Shown piece after piece: positions 56,855 through 64,000 of a stretch of DNA of 64,000 bases (its first letter is position 1; each line of letters begins with the position of its first letter). The position numbers and the translations under genes were made by a program. The stretch comes from Rhynchopus euleeides. Lineage: Eukaryota > Euglenozoa > Diplonemea > Diplonemida > Diplonemidae. The DNA lies in the NCBI GenBank assembly GCA_963210315.1, contig OY723297.1, positions 1-64,000 on the forward strand, in the 5' to 3' direction. The notes under the pieces were generated by a model that saw only the letters and a program-made list of their open reading frames with translations, was not told the DNA's origin and made no database searches.

Positions 56855-58601
56855 TGTTGCTGTCTGTTGTTAGTTCCTGTTTGTTGTGGTGTGTAGGTCA
56901 GCATCCGGACACTGCATAGTTGCACATTGCTTCAAGACTCATCTCGAGCCCGACACGGGTCATGGTGCGAAGGTCGTCTTCGGTCGTGATCGGGTGCCTC
57001 TCGGGCAAGATGGTGCGTCTCTCGGTCGGGAGAGTAAATGCCCCTCCGGGCAGAATTGTGTCACGGTCGGGAGGCAGAGCGCCCCTGGGCGGGCAAGATG
57101 GTGTCTCCCGTGTTGCATTTTAAAAGCGTGTGAAGAGGAGGCTGGGGGGGGCCGACAGGTCTGACTTGTTCTTCTGCCGGGATGCTGGTGCAGTCTGTGC
57201 GCTGTCCCGCACCCCGCCGTTCGGTGGCCCTCTCTGCTGTTGGATGTTACTCCAAGGAGGCACACACAGATGAGGCACACGCGCAGCGGGGACACGCGCA
57301 CGCGCAGCGCGGCACAATCACCCCTCCCTGCACAGGGGTGGGGGTAGCGGGGGCGTGCACCTCCACACACCTGCGCACCTCCCAGGAAGCCGAAGCGTGA
57401 CACGCACACTGTCCGGGATGCCAGTAAAGGCGCAAGACGAAAGGGGTCGTGTGTGTTTGCGTGGGTCGGCCACAACATACACCAACACAACACATCGCCC
57501 TCGGAACAACTGTGGAATGGGGTTGCAGGATGTAAACGAGATAAAACGGGTGTGGAAAGTGTCACTGCGCTTTGTTCGGCACTTTTTGCTTTGGTTTCTT
57601 TTTTGCGTTGACGCTTCCACTAGATGGGCGATGTGGATGTGGATCTGGATGTGCAACGTGCCTCACTGCAGGGCATGTACAGCTGCCAATTCCGGGTGAG
57701 GGAAAAGCGCTGCACCGGCCCTTCGGATGCAGTTTCCGAGACGAAAGAGCAAAAAAAATCAAAACGACAACGTGGAACGTGGAACCACAACCAGGCAACG
57801 CCAGCTCAAGTGGAGGCAGCCCGACACACCTCCCCACTTGGCTTTGGTCTTGGCGTGTGCGCATGTGAGAGGGGTGAGGGTGTAGATGGTAACAAGAAAC
57901 ACCAAGCTGAGAGCAAAGGGGATCAAGGCAACAATGCACATAGGCATGTCGCTGCATGTCTATCAGAACCGAATGAACAACAAAGGAAACGCTCACATAC
58001 GAAGTGAGGCGCACGGCCTCTGCTGCTGGTTTGCACCAGGCAGGAGAGACAGCACGTTGGAACTGCAGGCCCTGCCACTCACCCACACACCGTGTGACAG
58101 TGAGGGGCTGGCGAACTGCAACAAGTGACGGCACGCCGTCTGTATCCACGAGGACAAAGGCCGAGAAGAATATAAGTGTTAAATCAGGATCTGCCGGCAC
58201 AGACTGGACTCATCCAGTGTGCCCCTTGTGGCAACTTCACACCACCCAGGCCTTCCCTGGCAGAGCCGCGATGACACTTTCCGCGAGAGTTCATTTGAGA
58301 AGAATATAAGTATGATTCCGAGAGGGTGTGGAAGGTGGGCCGAGCAAGGCGGAAGGAAGAACCACAAATGAACTCGGGGAAGGGTTTTGCCGCATGCCTT
58401 GCCGTGTGCAGCATCTGAGGGGCACAGGCGTGCCCCCGGCCGTCAGCTCGTGACCGAACGCAACCGAGCGGTTCGGGGCATTCTTGCAGAGGAGGTGTGC
58501 CCTGGCAATACGCAGTCATAAAACACACGCGGCGTCGGTCAGGTGGGAAAGAGTCACGAGTTGAGGGACGTGGGCTGCCAGGTGCAGACACAGCAGACAC
58601 G
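56855..58601. other. 1.75-kb spacer, with GGAAGCGTCAA motif
   Basis: It includes a cluster of CGGTCGGGAG/CTCGGGCAAGATGG-like words around 56980-57110. A minus-strand GGAAGCGTCAA lies at 57608-57618. The rest is mixed sequence. I recognise no gene, and splice-signal pairs are absent. Confidence 0.5.
57608..57618 (-). promoter_or_regulatory. GGAAGCGTCAA motif, occurrence 4
   Basis: In the spacer between the PA14 and protease genes, followed by an A-rich stretch on the minus strand. Confidence 0.4.
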
Positions 58602-60986
58602 TCAGGGACTCCCGCAGTTACAGAGCCCAAGGCTGTGGGCAGGCACCACTTCGCGGGTCCCATCGGGCTTGGTCCACTCCAGCCGGAGGCCTGCGGTACC
58701 CTGCCCTTGGAAGTGGTGCACCTCGAGTGGGTGCGCACCCGCGGTCAGCTGCAACGGCTGTGACGTCCGCGTCTGCATCCTGTGGTTCCGGTCGTTGTCA
58801 ACCACAACCTGCCCATCCACAAGCACACGCGACCCGTCGTTCGATGTCACATGCACCGTGTACGCACCGGCAGCAGCTACCTTGAGGAATCCGACATGGA
58901 CATCCACAAACTCACGCGCATACGACGCAGGGAGCCCAGCCCAGGCGCGCCCCGAATCCTGCTCATCCAGGGTGTGCACGAGGCGCTCCACACGCCCATC
59001 GGTGCTTTCGCGCAGCACAGAGCCAATGTCGAGGCGTGGCAACCTCTGCAGCCGCGTGGTAAGGGTGCTCCGCCAGAAGATGCCCCGTAGGCCCGGTTGC
59101 AGGGCACCGCACGGGCAGGGCGCCGCGTCCTGGGCAGCACGGGGACTGACTGGTGGCGGCACAGACAGTGCCCCACCCTCCCTGTACCGCAGGAACAGCA
59201 CCGCTGCCTGAGTCTCAGACCCGTCAAACGACCACGCAGTGCGGCGAGCCTTGCCATCCCCACGACTGGTAACCATCAGAGCAAGTGCAGAAGATGTCGA
59301 CCACCCACGCCTGCCTGCGATCTCGGTCACCACGGCAGACAAGTCCGGAGTCCTGTAGGTCTCACCCTCGCGCCACGTCCCCAGGCGTCCCCACTCCACC
59401 CCAGCCTGTGTCTCACGCCGCCCAAACGGCGATGTGCGCGACGAGAAGCGCTCAGACGAGTCGACCGCCTCCCCACGGATCAGGAGTGAGGGCGACTCAC
59501 CGCCCTCCGTCTTCTTCGCAGTGAAGACGATGTACGCCTCCTCCACCACCACACCCTGTGGGATCTTGGCGTCGCGGAAGCGGATCCCGATGAGCTGCTC
59601 AGCACCGTCGTACGGAAGCTCTAGGTCGGTGCTGTGGTCGTCGAAACGGCGGTCCTTCACACGCACCTCAGCATCGTCGCACTTCGTGCTGAGCGGTACA
59701 TGCCTTGTGACAGAGTCCGACGGCTGCGGAGGAGGGGGTGGGACGTACGGTGCCCCACCCTCCTTGTACCGCACAACCAACATCGGTGCACCCGACTCCG
59801 ACCCCTCGTACGACACCGCATTCCGCCTCGCCTTGTTGTTCCGCACACGTGTACGGATCATCAGCGCAACAGGCGACGACGCGCCATAGCCTGGCCTCGA
59901 CGTGATCTCCCCCACCACAGCCGACAGGTCCGGGGTCCTGTACATCCCGCCCTTCCGCCACACCCCGAGGTTGCCCCACTCCACACTAGCGGCTGTTTCC
60001 GGCCTCCCCAGCGGCGACTCCTGCTTCGAGAAGCGCTTCGACGAGTCCGCTGCATCGCCGTGAATGATCAGGGACGGCGACTCACCGCTGTCAGCCTCGT
60101 CAGCCGTGAACACAACGTACGCCTCCTCGATCACAGCACCCTGCGGGACACGCGCCCCGCGGAACAGCAGCGCCACAAGCTGGTCGCACTTGTCGTACGC
60201 CAGGTCCAGGTCCTTGCTTCGGTCCTTGTACTGCCCGTCACGTTCGCGCACCTCTACGTCGTCACCTTCCGTGCTGGTGCGCACTCGCCACTCAACGACA
60301 TCAGACGGCCGCACGGGCACGGGCGGGACGTACGGTGCCCCATCCTCCCTGTACCGCAGGGACAGCACCGCTGCCTGAGTCTCAGACCCGTCAAACGACC
60401 ACGCAGTGCGGCGAGCCTTGCCATCCCCACGACTGGTAACGATCAGAGCAAGTGCAGAAGATGTCGACCACCCACGCCTGCCTGCGATCTCGGTCACCAC
60501 GGCAGACAAGTCCGGAGTCCTGTAGGTCTCACCCTCGCGCCACGTCCCCAGGCGTCCCCACTCCACCCCAGCCTGTGTCTCACGCCGCCCAAACGGCGAT
60601 GTGCGCGACGAGAAGCGCTCAGACGAGTCGACCGCCTCCCCACGGATCAAGAGTGAGGGCGACTCACCGCCCTCCGTCTTCTTCGCAGTGAAGATGATGT
60701 ACGCCTCCTCCACCACCACACCCTGTGGGATCTTGGCGTCGCGGAAGCGGATCCCGATGAGCTGCTCAGCACCGTCGTACGGAAGCTCGAGGTCGGTGCT
60801 GTGGTCGTCGAAACGGCGGTCCTTCACACGCACCTCAGCATCGTCGCACTTCGTGCTGAGCGGCACTCGCCGTGTGACAGAGTCTGACGGCTGCGGGTGA
60901 ATTCTCGGATAATGTTGTCTTCTGCACTCTACCCCCAACGCGTGCAACAGCGCAGCGGCACACACCGAAACAGCCCAGCCTCCCAT
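58602..60986 (-). CDS. Secreted triple-repeat protein with C-terminal PA14 domain, intronless
   Basis: A single 794-codon exon, in contrast to nearly every neighbour. The signal peptide spans about residues 1-20. Three copies of a 185-residue domain follow (about 40-220, 230-410, 425-610). Each has D-D-(A/V)-E-V-R, D-L-(E/D)-L-(P/A)-Y-D, P-Q-G-(V/A)-V-(V/I)-E-E-A-Y, G-E-S-P-S-L, Y-R-T-P-D-L-S-A-V-V and a closing L-R-Y. Repeats 1 and 3 are almost identical; repeat 2 is clearly diverged. A PA14 domain fills about 630-785 (V-H-V-T-S-N-D-G-S-R-V-L-V-D-G-Q-V-V-V-D-N, H-P-L-E-V-H-H-F-Q-G). PA14 domains bind carbohydrate. The repeat resembles bacterial cell-surface modules, and with no introns a bacterial origin is possible. 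Confidence 0.85.
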   Translation of the reverse strand: MGGWAVSVCAAALLHALGVECRRQHYPRIHPQPSDSVTRRVPLSTKCDDAEVRVKDRRFDDHSTDLELPYDGAEQLIGIRFRDAKIPQGVVVEEAYIIFTAKKTEGGESPSLLIRGEAVDSSERFSSRTSPFGRRETQAGVEWGRLGTWREGETYRTPDLSAVVTEIAGRRGWSTSSALALIVTSRGDGKARRTAWSFDGSETQAAVLSLRYREDGAPYVPPVPVRPSDVVEWRVRTSTEGDDVEVRERDGQYKDRSKDLDLAYDKCDQLVALLFRGARVPQGAVIEEAYVVFTADEADSGESPSLIIHGDAADSSKRFSKQESPLGRPETAASVEWGNLGVWRKGGMYRTPDLSAVVGEITSRPGYGASSPVALMIRTRVRNNKARRNAVSYEGSESGAPMLVVRYKEGGAPYVPPPPPQPSDSVTRHVPLSTKCDDAEVRVKDRRFDDHSTDLELPYDGAEQLIGIRFRDAKIPQGVVVEEAYIVFTAKKTEGGESPSLLIRGEAVDSSERFSSRTSPFGRRETQAGVEWGRLGTWREGETYRTPDLSAVVTEIAGRRGWSTSSALALMVTSRGDGKARRTAWSFDGSETQAAVLFLRYREGGALSVPPPVSPRAAQDAAPCPCGALQPGLRGIFWRSTLTTRLQRLPRLDIGSVLRESTDGRVERLVHTLDEQDSGRAWAGLPASYAREFVDVHVGFLKVAAAGAYTVHVTSNDGSRVLVDGQVVVDNDRNHRMQTRTSQPLQLTAGAHPLEVHHFQGQGTAGLRLEWTKPDGTREVVPAHSLGLCNCGSP

Positions 60987-61794
60987 GGTTGCTCCCGTCG
61001 CCCGGTATCACCGTGACGTGCCTTATCTGTGTGTGGTATGTGGGATCTGTGTTAGTTGCACTCCTGCAACCGAATTCGCGCTGCCGCTCCGAACTTGTCC
61101 ACGTTGTGCGTGTTGCTCGGGCAGTCGCAAGAACGGCGCTGCGTGACTATGTCACACCACCTGAGTAACCTCGGGTCGTTGACCGAACCACGAGGGCTCC
61201 CATGTCTGCGTCTGGAGGGTGTGGCTGTGGTGAGAGCACCGCACCGACGGACAACGGATTGCTCTGGTGTCTGTGGGGTGGGGCGGCCGCAGTCTCGTCT
61301 CTTTTCTGTTTCGGTCACACATCGATTTGGGTGTGGGTCGGGCAAGACCGGACGACGTGATGTGTGTCACCACATATGCATCAGACGCGAAGGGGGCGAC
61401 AAGCGGTTGGACGAGAACCTACATGACCCGTAGCTTGCAAACCATACTTCTAATATCTGGGGATGAAAGTCTCTCGGACGTGTTTTGTGGGAGGCACGCC
61501 CACTCATGCATGGCAGATAGAACACAGAAAACTCAACAGAGAAACGCATCATCTTGACATGGCTCCCCCGCACGGAAGTGTGGCGGAACAACCTGGTGCC
61601 TCAGACACGAGGTAGGGCCTGACAGTACTTGAGGCGATGCACACGGTTGCAGCACAGTCGAGCATCTTGTCAGTGAGGATCGTAACATCTCTTGAGGAAC
61701 ATCGACACGCCCTTGGGAAAGCGCCAGAGGAAGGGGAATGAAGCAACATTCACCCGGCGGGTCAGTCGGTCGGAGGCACCAGGCAGCGAGAAGA
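60987..61794. other. Spacer upstream of the PA14 gene
   Basis: About 800 bp of mixed sequence that includes the PA14 gene promoter and the 3' flank of the next gene. Nothing else recognised. Confidence 0.4.
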
Positions 61795-62283
61795 CTACAA
61801 GTCGTACTCCACGGAGATGCGGCGCATGGAGTTCTGCCGGGACATGCGCATGCTGCTGCGCTGCACACGCGACTTGTCGATGGTCATCTGCTCCATCAGA
61901 AGCAGCTGCAACTCCTCTTCCGCCAGGCGCAGCGCACTCGCCTCCCTCCCAGCGTCGTTAGCTTGGGCAAGCTTCAACTGGGCATCACGCTTGTAGGCCT
62001 CTTGGAGCGTAGAGGTGTAGTAGCTGATGACATCGTGTATTTCGTGCGATGTCTCGTCCACATGGCTGCTTGTCCAGTCCTTGTGGCTCACCAACGCCAG
62101 CGCAAGTGTCTTCCTGATGGCTAACAGCATGCATGCATGCTCATTCAGAAGGTCGCATCCAACACGCGACGCCTCACTGCAAAGCCGCGTTGCGTGGAGC
62201 TTCCGCTGCGACGCCAGCTCGTCGTCAAGACACCGCGACCGGATCTCATAAAGATCGAGCATCACCAAGCAGCCTGCGGGCAT
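61795..62283 (-). CDS. Hypothetical helical (coiled-coil) protein
   Basis: An uninterrupted 162-codon frame starting at ATG 62283. It is almost entirely helical: L-D-D-E-L-A-S-Q-R-K-L-H ... T-S-T-L-Q-E-A-Y-K-R-D-A-Q-L-K-L-A-Q ... L-R-L-A-E-E-E-L-Q-L-L-L-M-E-Q. The Ser/Arg tail has R-M-S-R-Q-N-S-M-R-R-I-S, which looks like phosphorylation sites. Composition is protein-like, but no family is recognised. A CAG acceptor overlaps the start (ATGCCCGCAG), so this may be the last exon of a longer gene. Confidence 0.55.
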   Translation of the reverse strand: MPAGCLVMLDLYEIRSRCLDDELASQRKLHATRLCSEASRVGCDLLNEHACMLLAIRKTLALALVSHKDWTSSHVDETSHEIHDVISYYTSTLQEAYKRDAQLKLAQANDAGREASALRLAEEELQLLLMEQMTIDKSRVQRSSMRMSRQNSMRRISVEYDL

Positions 62284-63570
62284 TCAGGCGGTGGTGGAGG
62301 CACCGTCACCACAAGCACCTAAGCAAGCCATGTGCAGCAACAAAACAGCACATTGATCATCTCGCAATAAAGGAGGGTTTGGGTTTGGGGCTGCGGCCGG
62401 GGGTCAGAGCGGTTAGTCGCCTGTTTGCACCCCCCCTTGCCCCAGCGACAAGGGTTTCTGAGACAATCCCGACTCTGAAGCAGCTTCTGCAGCAGTGTTT
62501 GGCACACCGAGACACTCCGCCACCTGACACACACGACGCACGTAGTCTTAATGTTGAACGATTTGAACTGTCGTTGTCCGTGCCCCGAGCAGACACACCT
62601 GCACGATGTAACAACCGCGCCAAAGAAAATCTCCTTGCTGGCTAGTGGAGAGACAAATCACCGAACCACCCAGGGCACCAAACATGCCACTGAGCTAGGG
62701 CAATCGAGAAACACACATTGTGACATCTGGCAGCAGTGTTGAACCCACAGATCAATACAGCTCTTGACGCAACCCCCCCGCCACACATTCACAGGCTGTG
62801 TGAGGTGGGGAACATTCCCGGGGTCAAGCCGCACGCAACCCGGCAGTGCTCTAGAAGATGAAAAAGGCGGGCTAGATACGTCGGCGAATGATCAGAGCCA
62901 CGGGAGGAAGCCACGGTATTGGCCCCACAATGTTCTCTCTGCGTGCCAAAAAAAACGGTGCGAGAGAAAAAACATGGGTTTAAGGTTAAGAGAAAGGGCG
63001 GGGCAAACAAAAACAAACCCGCGACACAACCCCCCCCCACCCCCACCCCCCTCCCAACCCCTTTCATCGGGAACAAGACCACCTGGGGGCCTTCGCTCTG
63101 TGTCGAAGTGTGTCGGGCTGCAGCCTATCGTGTTAGGCAGCTCACTTGTGTGCACTTTAGAGCGAAGTGCCCCGATGTCTGCTACCGTGTGCCACAAGCT
63201 GCAAAAGCTTCTGCTGCCAGCCTCTCTCCCTCACTCGTGTTTGGTTCACGCGTTGGACAGCCTTGCCTTCTCGACCTCACCCACTCACATGCGTGAGGAC
63301 GAGGTGGGGGGGAGGGGCAGGGCGGCGGAGCACACAGGCAGAGTGAGTAATGAGAGTCGTTGTTGCAATGGGGTCGGGCAAAATCGACACATCCTCCCCC
63401 CCCCCCTCCCACGCTGGAGTGTGTCAAAAATGAATGAAAACATGAATCTCACGTGTGTGCTGTGCTGTATGGTGACATATCTAAAATACCCCCCCCCCGG
63501 AAATCAGGCCTTGCCCTTCTTTCCTCTTTTATGCATGTGCTGTGTGCACGCAGCCTCCTCCCTCCCCAGT
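62284..63570. other. 1.3-kb spacer near the right edge
   Basis: No gene recognised. Contains C-runs near 63030-63050 and 63398-63410. It may contain upstream exons of the helical protein, but I see no convincing splice pairs. Confidence 0.4.
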
Positions 63571-64000
63571 CTACTCTGCGTCTTCGGACACGATTCCATT
63601 CTCCGCCACAGCAGGCGGCGCCTCTGCAGTGCCGGGCTCTGCACCACCCTGTTCCCGGAGGTACGACTGTGCCGCAGTCTCGAAGGGCGTGCTCGACAGC
63701 TCGCCCGGGGGCAGACCGATCTGTGGGGGGTGGGGGTGGGTGGGACAAAAGTTTGGCAAATTATTTGTCGTTCCTGCTCGTTTCCTCCAGTTGTGATGTG
63801 TGGCGCGGAGGGGAAAAAAGGTGTCATGTCCCTGCACCCCAGCCCTCTGCCTCTTCACATCTTTGCTCTTTGCTGCATGTCATGGGGGCAGGGGTCGGGC
63901 AGCATGGGCAGCATACCTCATCTTGGCCGTCAGGGCCGCGGATCAAGTGCACCATGTCGTTGGGAGGGGAGATCCAGAACCCATCGACGCCAGGAGGCAG
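63571..64000 (-). CDS. 3' end of an unidentified gene, cut by the right edge
   Basis: Two exon pieces, 64000-63917 (28 codons, continuing beyond the window) and 63720-63571, are joined in phase 0 by a GTATGC donor and CACAG acceptor. The visible C-terminus reads F-W-I-S-P-P-N-D-M-V-H-L, then G-L-P-P-G-E-L-S-S-T-P-F-E-T-A-A, and ends with a Pro/Glu-rich acidic tail and TAG. The family cannot be told from this piece. Confidence 0.65.

Overview
This is nuclear DNA of a eukaryote, most likely a single-celled alveolate. I read 21 protein genes, and all of them lie on the minus strand. Most are broken by short introns (about 49-100 nt). The donors are nearly always GTATG (rarely GTGTG or GTGCAG) and the acceptors are pyrimidine-rich CAG. 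Spliced on these rules the reading frames join without error, so most gene models are exact to the base. The proteins include nucleolar, mitochondrial and kinase families typical of eukaryotes. The CDK resembles the apicomplexan CRK2/PK5 type. GC-rich coding sequence, compact genes and poly-C/poly-G spacers would fit a chromerid such as Vitrella. That placement is inference from family resemblance, not a database result.

Layout. 1-8245 is a huge 32-bp tandem satellite that runs off the left edge. 8600-13000 holds an FkbM methyltransferase, a MAP kinase and an EF-hand protein. About 3 kb of apparently empty sequence follows. 16100-35900 is a dense block: KH-like protein, RRM-only PPIE-like protein, WW/IQ protein, ubiquitin-like-domain protein, a small CFAP144-like protein, CDK, PWP1, Era-type GTPase, C2HC zinc-finger protein and nucleoplasmin-like chaperone. 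36900-37130 is a palindrome-rich MITE-like element. 37800-39500 is a membrane-anchored nucleotide-sugar epimerase. 39500-42700 is repeat-rich spacer. 42700-45340 is a PP1 phosphatase whose third intron contains a plus-strand Helitron-like fragment. 45340-49900 is low-complexity spacer. 49900-64000 holds an Ssz1-like Hsp70, a membrane protein, a cathepsin-L-type protease interrupted by a 1.15-kb insertion, an intronless triple-repeat PA14 protein, a helical protein, and the 3' end of a gene cut by the right edge.

Functionally the genes are mixed and do not form one pathway. Themes are signalling (MAPK, CDK, PP1, EF-hand), ribosome and nucleolar biology (PWP1, Era, Ssz1-like Hsp70), RNA binding (KH-like, RRM) and surface or secretory proteins (FkbM, epimerase, protease, PA14). 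The points most worth a second look are: the higher-order structure of the satellite; the CDK lacking its three classical regulatory phosphosites; the insertion with an 18-bp duplication at the protease active site; the Helitron fragment with two near-identical intron-like repeats; the strict one-strand gene order; and a conserved GGAAGCGTCAA motif found four times in spacers.
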